Positions 25,044-32,940 of a DNA stretch of 64,000 bases are shown one piece after another. Each line of letters starts with the position of its first letter. Positions within the stretch are counted from its first letter, which is position 1. A model generated the notes under the pieces. It did no database searches and was not told the origin of the DNA. It saw only the letters and a program-made list of their open reading frames with translations. The DNA comes from Melaminivora sp034675505. GTDB taxonomy: Bacteria > Pseudomonadota > Gammaproteobacteria > Burkholderiales > Burkholderiaceae_C. A program made the position numbers and the translations under genes. The DNA is taken from assembly GCA_034675505.1 (NCBI GenBank), contig JAUCDD010000025.1, positions 372,001-436,000 on the forward strand, written 5' to 3'.

Positions 25044-25409
25044 ATGTCCAAATGGATCGAGGAATACGCCAAACACGCTGCTCTTAATTTTGGTCAAGCA
25101 TCACAAGGGCTGCGCTACTTGTTGACACATCCCAAAGCGGATCGCATCGCTAAGCGAGGCACCATACGACACATGCTTCTTTCGCTAAAATTGCGGAGCA
25201 AGCTGGTGGCCAATGACTTGTTTTTCGCAATCTTGCTGCCGCACTGGCACCATACAAAAGAGCAGCTAGCAACCTTGCACGCCGTCTCTCTTAAACGTTG
25301 GTTCCAAGCAGGTTATGGGCCATATCGGTTCGCGGAAACTGGAGAATTACTGCCTCTGCACGAGGTTTCCCGTGAACGACGGTGGGATCCTCGCTGCGAG
25401 GATGCATGA
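25044..25409 (+). CDS. Cassette 11: small basic protein of unknown function
   Basis: A 121-residue protein from ATG 25044, preceded by GAGG. It is mainly helical and basic (KAHAALNFGQ-like start, then RIAKRGTIRHMLLSLKLRSK), with a His/Trp-rich centre (ILLPHWHHTKEQLATLHAV) and an ending PLHEVSRERRWDPRCED. No signal peptide or membrane segment. The 135 bp between the attC10 core and the start is longer than usual for a cassette and may hold a promoter or leader. No family recognised. Confidence 0.6.
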   Translation: MSKWIEEYAKHAALNFGQASQGLRYLLTHPKADRIAKRGTIRHMLLSLKLRSKLVANDLFFAILLPHWHHTKEQLATLHAVSLKRWFQAGYGPYRFAETGELLPLHEVSRERRWDPRCEDA

Positions 25410-25412
25410 GAG

Positions 25413-25472
25413 GCCTAACAATTCATTCAAGCCGACGCCGCTTCGCGGCGCGGCTTAATTCAGGCGTTAGGG
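25413..25472 (+). repeat. attC11
   Basis: R'' gcctaac (25413) and R' gttaggg (25466) around caagccgacgccgcttcgcg / gcgcggctt. The interior is identical to attC3. Confidence 0.92.
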
Positions 25473-25477
25473 GATGA

Positions 25478-25732
25478 ATGTGGCTGTATACCTATGTCAT
25501 TTCCTTCAAAGGCTCGACACACGTTGCGCAAAGCAGTCACAGCAACTTTCGAGGCTTTATTAACTGGGTTGAAAATATTCCCAACCTCAGCCCAGCTCTT
25601 AAACAAGAACTGGCGCACAAAGCGTATCGCGGAGATTTTTTAGCCATTGAAAACAAAAAACATGTCTGGAAAAAATCCATTGAAGTTGGCGGGAGTGAGC
25701 TTATTGTTCATGCAATTCAGACTCAACCCTAA
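25478..25732 (+). CDS. Cassette 12: small soluble protein of unknown function
   Basis: An 84-residue protein starting at ATG 25478 (MWLYTYVISFKGSTHVAQSS), 8 bp after the attC11 core; ATG 25474 is out of frame. A strand-rich start (YTYVISFKG) is followed by helices (FRGFINWVENIPNLSPALKQ) and a final strand GGSELIVHAIQT. Compact, no membrane segment. Its stop lies in the attC12 R'' box. The next cassette's recombination core is about 50 bp downstream. Function unknown. Confidence 0.62.
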   Translation: MWLYTYVISFKGSTHVAQSSHSNFRGFINWVENIPNLSPALKQELAHKAYRGDFLAIENKKHVWKKSIEVGGSELIVHAIQTQP

Positions 25733-25786
25733 CCCAGCGCTCAAGCCGACCCGCCTACGGCGGTCGGCTTATCTTGTTCGTTAGGC
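25727..25786 (+). repeat. attC12
   Basis: R'' ccctaac (25727) and R' gttaggc (25780) around caagccgacccgcctacggc / ggtcggctt. It precedes the broken aadA-type cassette, whose ATG is 10 bp past the core G. Confidence 0.92.
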
Positions 25787-25789
25787 ATC

Positions 25790-26578
25790 ATGGGTGAATT
25801 TTTCCCTGCACAAGTTTTCAAGCAGCTGTCCCACGCTCGCGCGGTGGTCGAGCGCCATCTGGCTGCGACACTGGACAGAACCACCTGTTCGGATCTGCGA
25901 TCGATGGAGGGCTGAAGCCGGATAGCGACATAGACTTGCTCGTGACCGTCAGCGCCGCACCTAACGATTCGCTCCGGCAGGCGCTAATGCTCGATTTGCT
26001 GAAAGTCTCATCACCGCCAGGCGATGGCGGAACATGGCGACCGCTGGAGCTAACTGTTGTCGCTCGAAGCGAAGTAGTGCCTTGGCGCTATCCGGCGCGG
26101 CGTGAGCTTCAGTTCGGCGAAGTGGCTCCGCCACGACATCCTTTCCGGAACGTTCGAGCCTGCCGTTCTGGATCACGATCTTGCGATTTTGCTGACCAAG
26201 GCGAGGCAACACAGCCTTGCGCTTCTAGGCCCATCCGCAGCCACGTTTTTCGAGCCGGTGCCGAGGGGAGCATTTCTCCAAGGCGCTTTTCGACACTATT
26301 GCCCAGTGGAATGCAGAGTCGGATTGGGAAGGGTGACGAGCGGAACGTCGTTCTTGCTCTTGCTCGCATTTGGTACAGCGCTTCAACTGGTCTCATTGCT
26401 CCTAAGGACGTTGCTGCCGCATGGGTATCGGAGCGTTTGCTGCCGAGCATCGGCCCCTCATCTGCAAGGCACGTGCGGCGTACCTGGGTAGCGAGGACGA
26501 CGACCTAGCAATGCGTGTTGAAGAGACGGCCGCGTTCGTTCGATATGCCAAAGCAACGATTGAGAGAATCTTGCGTTG
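25790..26578 (+). pseudogene. aadA: Cassette 13: decayed aadA-type aminoglycoside (3'')(9)-adenylyltransferase
   Basis: Pieces in alternating frames spell an AadA protein (streptomycin/spectinomycin adenylyltransferase): a start MGEFFPAQVFKQLSHARAVV with ERHL; then HLFGSAIDGGLKPDSDIDLL with the nucleotidyltransferase motif GS-x10-DxD; then VVPWRYPARRELQFGE; LRHDILSGTFEPAVLDHDLA and ILLTKARQHSLALLGPSA; DERNVVLALARIWYSASTG and LIAPKDVAAAWVSERLLP; and AYLGSEDDDLAMRVEE to the stop. Frame changes are needed near 25875, 26125, 26330 and 26460, so it cannot make the enzyme. The cassette context tta-ggc-atc-ATG matches that of known aadA cassettes. Length and order are otherwise complete. Confidence 0.88.
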
Positions 26579-26625
26579 AGCGGCATGTGCGAAAAGTGCA
26601 TCGACCCGCGCCGAGGGCATCTGAT

Positions 26626-26682
26626 GCCCAACTCGGCGTTCAAGCGGATGGGCTGCGCCCGCCGCTCAACTATGCGTTAGCC
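26626..26682 (+). repeat. attC13 (degenerate)
   Basis: R'' gcccaac (26626) and R' gttagcc (26676) around caagcggatgggctgcgccc / gccgct. The R'' box departs from RYYYAAC at one base and the stem is less regular than its neighbours, in keeping with the decayed gene it follows. Confidence 0.75.
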
Positions 26683-26714
26683 TTTTTCCAAAACCTCATA
26701 TCTATAAAACACAA

Positions 26715-27197
26715 ATGGATAGTCTTCTTAAACCAGAAATCATTGTTCCAATACTACTCAACGTGGTTTTGGCGATTACAACGATTTTTTATCTTTTGGA
26801 AACGCGGTCAATGCGCAAGGCAATTGCACATCAATTGGATGTGGCCAAGCGTCAGCATTTTGTTACAACCGCACCATTTGTGTACATGGGCACATTGGAA
26901 ACAAAACCTGATTCAGATGACCTCAAATTAATAATAAATAACCCGTCCGAAAAACTCGCCAGAGATGTCAAGTACGTACTCTATGACTCAACAAAGAAAA
27001 CATTTCGAGCGCCTGATAAATCGCAAGTTGTTATTAAACCTAGCGAAGCCGCTGTGGCTACGCTTCCACCTGACCCGTTCACCAAGACTGAAGTTGAAAA
27101 CAAACTGAAGAAATTTTTTGACCTTACCCAACTTGACAAAGACATCGTGGGCGAAGGGAAAAATTTCATACCTCCTGCTCATGTACACCGATGTTGA
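26715..27197 (+). CDS. Cassette 14: single-helix membrane protein of unknown function
   Basis: A 160-residue protein with one N-terminal membrane segment (IIVPILLNVVLAITTIFYLL), a short basic linker (ETRSMRKAIAHQLDVAKRQH) and a beta-rich domain (FVYMGTLETKPDSDDLKLII, KYVLYDSTKKTF). The reading ends PPAHVHRC, but the next frame from about 27165 continues LLLMYTDVEGSVYSVKQRG to a stop at 27231 and looks like a more natural C-terminus (Y-x-D-x-x-G-x-x-Y). A single-base frame change near ggaaaaatttcatacc is therefore likely. Resembles small membrane proteins with an Ig-like exoplasmic domain; family not identified. Confidence 0.6.
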   Translation: MDSLLKPEIIVPILLNVVLAITTIFYLLETRSMRKAIAHQLDVAKRQHFVTTAPFVYMGTLETKPDSDDLKLIINNPSEKLARDVKYVLYDSTKKTFRAPDKSQVVIKPSEAAVATLPPDPFTKTEVENKLKKFFDLTQLDKDIVGEGKNFIPPAHVHRC

Positions 27198-27301
27198 AGG
27201 TAGTGTGTATTCCGTGAAGCAACGTGGTTGAGAGCGAAGACGAAGAAGGCGGCGCCTTTCGCCGTCAGCGTTCAAAATTCAGAAAAGTCTATGATCCCCG
27301 A

Positions 27302-27372
27302 GGCTAACATCACGCTCCAAGGACCGTCGGCCAGCTTCGCTGCCCGCCGCCCCTTGAGCTTTCACGTTAGTC
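27302..27372 (+). repeat. attC14
   Basis: R'' ggctaac (27302) and R' gttagtc (27366) with the imperfect palindrome ccaaggaccgtcggccagct / gctgcccgccgccccttg. Confidence 0.8.
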
Positions 27373-27573
27373 CCATCCCTGCTTTATGCGCGCAGTCACT
27401 TGCTCCAGCGCTCTACCTTGTCCAACGGGTTTTCAAGCCGTTTTGGCCTCCAGCGCTTGTGCAGCAAGCGCCAGCAGCTATCATTCTTGCAGCGCTGCGC
27501 CGCTCTCGTGGCCCAGCGCTTTTTCGTGGGCTGCGCCCTTGTCCAAGTCCGGGCGCTTCCTTTTGGCCTTCGG
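27373..27573 (+). ncRNA. Cassette 15: gene-free cassette with conserved hairpins (family copy D)
   Basis: Close to identical to copy A (cassette 2), which lies at the other end of the array. It keeps GCGCTTG-tgcag-CAAGCGC, AGCGCTG (27491-27497) with CAGCGCT (27514-27520) and a T-run, and GCGCCC-N12-GGGCGC (27533-27556) 17 nt before the attC. The few differences from copy A fall largely in loops and single-stranded parts. Recent duplication or re-acquisition within the array is implied. Confidence 0.45.
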
Positions 27574-27633
27574 GTCTAACTCTGCGGTCAAGCGGACCCG
27601 CATTCTGCGGGCCGCTTACCTTGGCCGTTAGGG
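27574..27633 (+). repeat. attC15, disrupted by an IS element
   Basis: R'' gtctaac (27574) and R' gttag (27627) around aagcggacccgcattctgcggg / ccgctt. The insertion sequence begins at 27632, just after GTTAG, and duplicates TTAG at its other end, so the last part of the R' box and everything downstream is separated from the palindrome. Confidence 0.9.
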
Positions 27634-28829
27634 AAGGTCTGCAAAACCTCTCGTCATCCCGAGTGGCATGAAGCCTGACGACAGGCGACGATGGCGTTCA
27701 TGAACCAGATCACGCTTGGCCTTGAGCCTCTGCCCAAAAAGACCCGCAAGGAGGTTTTCCTCGAAGAGATGAACCAGGTCGTGCCCTGGGCGGCGCTGGT
27801 GACGCTCATTCAACCGCACGCGAGCGGCGCGCATCAGGCGCTGGGCGGACGCCCTCGTTGTTTGCCGTGGAGACGATGCTGCGCATCCACTGCCTGCAGC
27901 TGTGGTGGAACCTGAGCGATCCGGCCATGGAGGAGGAACTGCACGAGCGTCCGCTATACCGCCGCTTCGTCGGCCTGGACGGTGCCGCGCGACTGCCTGA
28001 CGAGACGACCATTTTGCGGTTTCGGCACCTGCTGGAAAAGCACGAGCTGGCGCCCCAGGTGTTGGCTGCGATCAACGCAACCTTGGCCCAGCAGGGCCTG
28101 ATGCTCAAGACCGGCACGGTGGTCGATGCCACCATCATTGCCGCGCCGAGTTCGACCAAGAACCGCAAGGGTGAGCGCGACCCAGAGATGCACCAGAGCA
28201 AGAAGGGCAACCAATGGCACTTCGGGATGAAGGCGCACATCGGTGTGGATGCCGCCTCGGGTTTGGTGCACACGGTGGTTGGCACCGCAGCCAACGTGGC
28301 CGACGTGACCCAAGCGGCGAACTTGTTGCATGGCGAGGAGGCCGATGCCTGGGGCGATGCCGGCTACCAGGGCGTGGACAAGCGCGAGGATTCAAGGGCA
28401 GCAAAGTGCGTTGGGAAGTGGCAATGCGCCCGGGCAAGCGCCGCGCCCTTGATCCCGAGCGCGAGTTGCATCAGCTGCTGGAGAAGGCCGAGAAGCTCAA
28501 GGCCAGCATCCGTGCCAAGGTCGAGCACCCATTTCGACTCGTCAAACAGCAATTTGGCTACGCCAAGGTCCGCTACCTGGGGCTGGCCAAAAACACGGCG
28601 CGCCTCACGATGCTGTTTGCGCTGGGCAATTTGTGGATGGCGCGTCGGTAGTTGATGCCAGCGCAGGGATGAGTGCGTCCGCACCGTGCCCGACAGGTGC
28701 GGCGGTGGTCGCTGGTGCTGAGATTTGCCACCAAATCTGCTCGAAATTCGCCGCTAGTTCCGCATCACGATACGGCCGCCATGCCGATCCGCCCGTCAGC
28801 CCTGATGAACGAGGTTTTGCAGACCTTCC
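27632..28829 (+). mobile_element. IS5-family insertion sequence, 1.2 kb, degenerate
   Basis: Terminal inverted repeats ggaaggtctgcaaaacctc (27632-27650) and gaggttttgcagaccttcc (28811-28829) match for 19 bp. A TTAG target duplication flanks the element (27628-27631 and 28830-28833), as in IS5-family members that target YTAG. The insertion point is the GTTAG core of attC15. The transposase reading frame inside is broken twice. Confidence 0.92.
27691..28651 (+). pseudogene. IS5-family transposase with two frame disruptions
   Basis: Three frames together give a DDE transposase: MNQITLGLEPLPKKTRKEVF and WAALVTLIQPH; then MLRIHCLQLWWNLSDPAMEE to the DDE motif VVDATIIAAPSSTKNRKGER and WHFGMKAHIGVDAASGLVHT with GDAGYQGVDKRED; then KVRWEVAMRPGKRRALDPE and RAKVEHPFRLVKQQFGYAKV, ending FALGNLWMARR. 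Frame changes are needed near 27850 and near 28388. The family is cytosolic and normally a single frame of about 320 residues, so this copy is probably inactive unless the breaks are sequencing errors. Confidence 0.9.
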
Positions 28830-28833
28830 TTAG

Positions 28834-28852
28834 CCGCTCTTAGGCGTTAGTC
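28834..28852 (+). repeat. Remnant of a terminal attC
   Basis: ccgctcttaggcgttagtc carries only the L'/R' half of an attC with its gttagtc core (28846-28852). The matching 5' half is absent. It marks the right border of the integron; chromosomal sequence follows. Confidence 0.6.
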
Positions 28853-28923
28853 TTGATGGATAAAAACGAAGGGGGAATTGCGGTCGGATTCCGATTAATT
28901 GCCACCCACAGGCAGCACCCGAC

Positions 28924-29655
28924 ATGAACCAGGACGACATCAAGGCCCTCTTCGACCAGCAGGCCGCCGGCTACGACACGCAGTGGGCCAAAACGCAGCC
29001 CATCCGCGACTGCCTGCACCTGCTGCTGGACGCGGCCTTTGCCGAGCTGCCGGCCGATGCGCGCATCCTGTGCGTCGGCGTGGGCACGGGGGCCGAGCTG
29101 GCGCACCTGGCGCACAAGCATCCGGGCTGGCACTTCACGGCGGTCGAGCCGTCCGGCGCCATGCTGCAGGCCTGCCGCGATCTGGCGCAGCGGCAGGGCT
29201 TCGCGCAGCGCTGCGTGTTGCACGAGGGCTACCTGGACACCTTGGCGCCCGCCACGGCGGCGCCAGGGCAGGGCGACAGGTTCGACGTCGCCACCTGTTT
29301 TCTGGTGTCGCACTTCATGGTCGATCCTGCCGTGCGCTCGGGCTTTTTTCGCCAGATCGGCCAGCGGCTGCGGCCCGGCGGCATCCTGGCCAGCACCGAT
29401 CTGGCGTCCGACGTGCGCTCGCCCGCATACGAGGTGCTGCTGCGCGCCTGGATGCACATGATGGCGGCGGCGGATGTGTCGCCCAAGGCGATGGAGCGCA
29501 TGCGCCAGGCCTATGCCACCGACGTGGCGATGCTGGCGCCCGGCCGGGTGGCGGGCATCATCCAGGCGGGCGGGTTCGACGCGCCGGCGCCGTTTTTCCA
29601 GGCGGGGCTGATCCATGGCTGGCTGTCCCGCTGGAGCGGTAATTCGGCAGATTGA
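28924..29655 (+). CDS. Class I SAM-dependent methyltransferase
   Basis: A 243-residue Rossmann-fold methyltransferase. Motif I is ILCVGVGTGAELAHLA (about 49-64), followed by the acidic end of strand 2 (WHFTAVEPSGAMLQACRD), strand 4 FDVATCFLVSHFMV and post-motif helix RSGFFRQIGQRLRPGGILAS. The C-terminal helices (AYEVLLRAWMHMMAAADVSP) are typical of small-molecule enzymes. Acceptor unknown. It is the first chromosomal gene after the integron's right border. Confidence 0.88.
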   Translation: MNQDDIKALFDQQAAGYDTQWAKTQPIRDCLHLLLDAAFAELPADARILCVGVGTGAELAHLAHKHPGWHFTAVEPSGAMLQACRDLAQRQGFAQRCVLHEGYLDTLAPATAAPGQGDRFDVATCFLVSHFMVDPAVRSGFFRQIGQRLRPGGILASTDLASDVRSPAYEVLLRAWMHMMAAADVSPKAMERMRQAYATDVAMLAPGRVAGIIQAGGFDAPAPFFQAGLIHGWLSRWSGNSAD

Positions 29656-29742
29656 TGCGCTGTGGCGGCGCCCGGCATCCATATGCCGGCAGCACCACAA
29701 TCGGTGCGTTTCCCCTTCCACCTTCCGCAGGAGGACCCGTCC

Positions 29743-30355
29743 ATGTCTATCCGTACCCTCGCGCTGTGGTGCGCCGCCTTCTCCACCGTGCCGGCAGTGG
29801 CGCAGGCCGCCGGGTCCCCCGCCTGCTGCCGGCGCCAGCCCTGCCACCCAGGCGGCCCAGCCGGTGCCCGCCCACTGCCCGGCGCTGCTGCAGCACACCT
29901 TCCCCCGCCTGCAGGACGAAAGCCCGCAGTCGCTGTGCCAGTACGCGGGCAAGGTGCTGCTGGTGGTCAACACCGCCAGCTACTGCGGCTTCACCTACCA
30001 ATACCAGGGGCTGGAGGCGCTGTACCAGAAGTACAAGGACCGCGGCCTGGTGGTGCTGGGCTTTCCGTCCAACGACTTCTTCCAGGAAAAAAGCGCCAAC
30101 CAGGACATCGCGGACTTTTGCTACAACACCTACGGGGTGGTCTTCCCGATGTTCGCGCGCAGCGCCGTGCGCGGCTCGGATGCCAACCCGCTGTACCAGC
30201 AACTAGCGCAGGCCACCGGCAAAAAGCCGAGCTGGAATTTCAACAAGTATTTGATCGACCGCGCGGGCCGCAGCGTCACGCACTACGGCAGCAAGGTCGA
30301 GCCGAGTGACAAGGCCTTCGTGCAGCAGCTGGAGGCGCTGCTGGCGCAGCGCTGA
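29743..30355 (+). pseudogene. Exported glutathione peroxidase, frame broken after the signal peptide
   Basis: A Sec signal peptide (MSIRTLALWCAAFSTVPAVA-QA) is read from ATG 29743, but the mature protein is in the next frame (QPVPAHCPALLQHTFPRLQD onward), with the change between about 29805 and 29845 near gggtccccc. The catalytic domain is otherwise whole: peroxidatic Cys in NTASYCGFTYQYQGLEALYQ, GFPSNDFFQEK (Ser where many have Cys), and Trp in GKKPSWNFNKYLIDRAG. It reduces peroxides with thioredoxin or glutathione; here probably periplasmic. One extra base (613 nt) explains the break; a sequencing error is as likely as decay. Confidence 0.8.
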
Positions 30356-30563
30356 CGGCGCAGGCTGCCCCAGGCGCCGGCGCAAGGGGCGGCCCGCCGC
30401 GTAGGAGCACGCCCCGTTCTCCCCGCTTTCCGCCCTCAAACCCGCACCCCGTTCCTAGAATCCCGCACAGCGCCCTCGGCGCGTGGGGACCGCGCGCCAC
30501 GATCTGGCGCCGCGTGTCCTTGTCCAACCCCCGGCACGCCACCCCGTGCCCAGGAGACTGCGG

Positions 30564-31806
30564 ATGACCCCTTCGTATACCGCCCCGCTGCGGCTGCACG
30601 TTCCCGAGCCCACTGGGCGGCCGGGCCGCAGTACCGACTTTTCCTACTTCAGCCATCTCGCCCGCCGGCGCGGTGCGCCGCCCGCCCACCGACACCCCCG
30701 CCGCCGACACGGCCGATCTGGCGACCAGCTTGGTCGTGGTGCTCGACCACGAAGGCCGCGCCGTCGGCCCCTGGGCGCCCAGCATCCATCCCGAGCGCTT
30801 GCGCCGCGGCCTGCGCGCCATGATGAAGACGCGCATCTTCGACGCGCGCATGCTGATGGCGCAGCGCAAGAAGAAGCTGTCCTTCTACATGCAGTGCCTG
30901 GGCGAGGAGGCCATCGCCATCGCGCACGCGCAGGCGCTGGCCGAGGGCGACATGTGCTTTCCCACCTACCGCCAGCAGGGCCTGCTGCTGTCACGCGACG
31001 ACGTGTCCCTGTCCGAGCTGATCTGCCAGCTGATGAGCAACGAGGGCGACCCGCTCAAGGGGCGGCAGCTGCCGGTCATGTACTCGTACAAGCGCGCGGG
31101 TTTTTTCTCGATCTCCGGCAACCTGGCCACGCAGGTGCCGCAGGCAGTGGGCTGGGCGATGGCGTCGGCCATCAAGGGCGACACAAAAATAGCCTCCGCC
31201 TGGATCGGCGACGGCGCCACGGCCGAGGCCGATTTCCACACCGCGCTCACCTTTGCCCACGTGTACCGCGCGCCGGTCATCATCAACGTGGTCAACAACC
31301 AGTGGGCGATTTCCACCTTCCAGTCGATCGCCGGCGGCGAGGGCACGACGTTCGCCCAGCGCGGCGTGGGCGTGGGCGTGGCCTCGCTGCGCGTCGATGG
31401 CAATGATTTTCTGGCCGTGTATGCGGCGTCGCGCTGGGCGGCCGAGCGGGCGCGCACCAACCACGGCCCCACGCTGATCGAGTGGGAGACCTACCGCGCC
31501 GGCCCGCACTCCACGTCGGACGACCCGAGCAAGTACCGGCCGGCGGACGACTGGCAGCGCTTCCCCCTGGGCGACCCGATTGCACGGTTGAAGCAGCACC
31601 TGATCGCCATCGGCGAGTGGACCGAGGAACAACACGCCGCCGCGCAAAAGGACTTGGAGGCCGAGGTGCTGGCCGCGGAAAAAGAGGCCGAGCGCCACGG
31701 CACCCTGCTGGAGGGCCGCGCCGCCAGCGCCGCGACCATCTTCGAAGGGGTCTATCACGAGATGCCGGAGCACCTGCGCCGGCAGCGCCAGGAAATGGGG
31801 GTTTGA
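30564..31806 (+). pseudogene. bkdA1: Branched-chain 2-oxoacid dehydrogenase E1 alpha, frame broken near the N-terminus
   Basis: The ThDP-dependent E1 alpha decarboxylates the keto acids of Leu, Ile and Val. ATG 30564 (after GGAGA) gives MTPSYTAPLRLHVPEPTGRP and TDFSYFSHL, the true family N-terminus. From about 30660 the family continues in another frame (RRPPTDTPAADTADLATSLV). The rest is intact: KTRIFDARMLMAQRKKKLSF, FPTYRQQGLLLSRD, ThDP motif WIGDGATAEADFHTALTFAH and NNQWAISTFQSIAGGE, then the phosphorylation-loop analogue YRAGPHSTSDDPSKYRPADD. An in-frame ATG/GTG further in could give a shorter protein of about 377 residues from 30673. It leads bkdA1-A2-B-lpdV. Confidence 0.85.
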
Positions 31807-31808
31807 CG

Positions 31809-32939
31809 ATGGCCACGACAGAAGACACCGCAAAGGCCATCCAGCAGGCCGAACCCATCGCCGCGCAGCAGCAAAAGCGCGATGAGCAGCGCGCCGAGGC
31901 GCAGCACCCCGACGCCGCCCGCGTGCCCATGACCATGATCCAGTCGCTGCGCTCGGCCATGGACGTGATGATGGAGCGCGACGACAACGTCATCGTCTAT
32001 GGGCAGGACGTGGGCTACTTCGGCGGCGTGTTCCGCGTCACCGAGGGCCTGCAGGCCAAGTACGGCAAGACGCGCTGCTTCGACGCGCCGATCTCCGAGG
32101 GCGGCATCGTCGGCACGGCCATCGGCATGGCGGCCTATGGGCTCAAACCCGTGGTCGAGATCCAGTTTGCCGACTACTTCTACCCGGCCACCGACCAGAT
32201 CGTGTCCGAGGCGGCGCGCATGCGGCACCGCTCCAACGGCGACTTCACCGCGCCCATGACCATCCGCATGCCCTGCGGCGGCGGCATCTACGGCGGGCAG
32301 ACGCACAGCCAGAGCCCCGAGGCGTTCTTCACCCACGTCTGCGGCCTGCGCACGGTGATGCCCAGCAACCCGTATGACGCCAAGGGCCTCTTGATCGCCT
32401 CCATCGAGTGCGAGGACCCGGTCATCTTCCTGGAGCCCAAGCGCCTGTACAACGGCCCGTTCGACGGGCATCACGACCGGCCGGTGGTGCCTTGGTCCAA
32501 GCACGCGCTGGGCATGGTGCCCGAGGGCTACTTCCGCGTGCCGCTCGATAGCGCCGTGGTCTTCCGTCCCGGCAAGGAGGTCACGGTGCTGACCTACGGC
32601 ACCATGGTCTGGGTGGCCGAATGCGCCGCGCGCGAGGCCGGCGTGGACGCCGAGGTCATCGACCTGCGCTCCATCTGGCCGCTGGACCTGGAAACCATCG
32701 TGAATTCGGTCAAGAAGACCGGCCGCTGCGTCGTGGTGCACGAGGCCACGCGCACCAGCGGCTTCGGCGCCGAGCTGGTCGCGCTGGTGCAGGAGCACTG
32801 CTTCTGGCACCTGGAGGCGCCCATCGAGCGTGTGGCGGGCTGGGATACGCCCTATCCGCACGCCCAGGAATGGGACTACTTCCCCGGCCCCGCCCGCGTG
32901 GGTGCGGCCCTGAAACGCGCTGTCGGCAAGGAGGCATGA
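31809..32939 (+). CDS. bkdA2: Branched-chain 2-oxoacid dehydrogenase E1 beta
   Basis: A 376-residue partner of E1 alpha, starting 2 bp after the bkdA1 stop (MATTEDTAKAIQQAEP). The extended N-terminal 40 residues, then MTMIQSLRSAMDVMMERDDN and VYGQDVGYFGGVFRVTEGLQ, are typical. The cofactor/subunit region PISEGGIVGTAIGMAAYGLK and FADYFYPATDQIVSEAARMR follow, and the transketolase C-terminal domain ends VAGWDTPYPHAQEWDYFPGP. It forms the alpha2beta2 tetramer in the cytosolic complex. Intact, unlike its neighbours on both sides. Confidence 0.95.
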   Translation: MATTEDTAKAIQQAEPIAAQQQKRDEQRAEAQHPDAARVPMTMIQSLRSAMDVMMERDDNVIVYGQDVGYFGGVFRVTEGLQAKYGKTRCFDAPISEGGIVGTAIGMAAYGLKPVVEIQFADYFYPATDQIVSEAARMRHRSNGDFTAPMTIRMPCGGGIYGGQTHSQSPEAFFTHVCGLRTVMPSNPYDAKGLLIASIECEDPVIFLEPKRLYNGPFDGHHDRPVVPWSKHALGMVPEGYFRVPLDSAVVFRPGKEVTVLTYGTMVWVAECAAREAGVDAEVIDLRSIWPLDLETIVNSVKKTGRCVVVHEATRTSGFGAELVALVQEHCFWHLEAPIERVAGWDTPYPHAQEWDYFPGPARVGAALKRAVGKEA

Positions 32940-32940
32940 C

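Larger units (their letters stand above)
17070..28852. mobile_element. Chromosomal integron: integrase, attI and an array with 15 attC sites plus a remnant
   Basis: A leftward IntI, a rightward array of mostly promoterless small genes, and repeated sites of the form RYYYAAC ... imperfect palindrome ... GTTRRRY make this an integron. Fifteen attC sites are located at 18942, 19203, 20143, 20824, 21107, 21689, 22639, 23851, 24533, 24850, 25413, 25727, 26626, 27302 and 27574 (start positions), with a 3' remnant ending at 28852. Most are 57-71 bp; one is 129 bp. G+C and codon use differ from the flanks and between cassettes. No transposition genes flank it, which favours a sedentary chromosomal integron. 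Confidence 0.95.

Noticed and set aside
19015..27631. 81-codon frames in cassettes 2 and 15 as a conserved small protein
   Set aside because: The proteins differ mainly at neutral positions but their last third is attC translation, and copies B and C do not keep the frame; a structured RNA explains the shared features better.
17070..28852. A CRISPR array
   Set aside because: The repeated units are palindromic attC sites at irregular gene-sized spacing with RYYYAAC/GTTRRRY cores, not short regular repeats with spacers.
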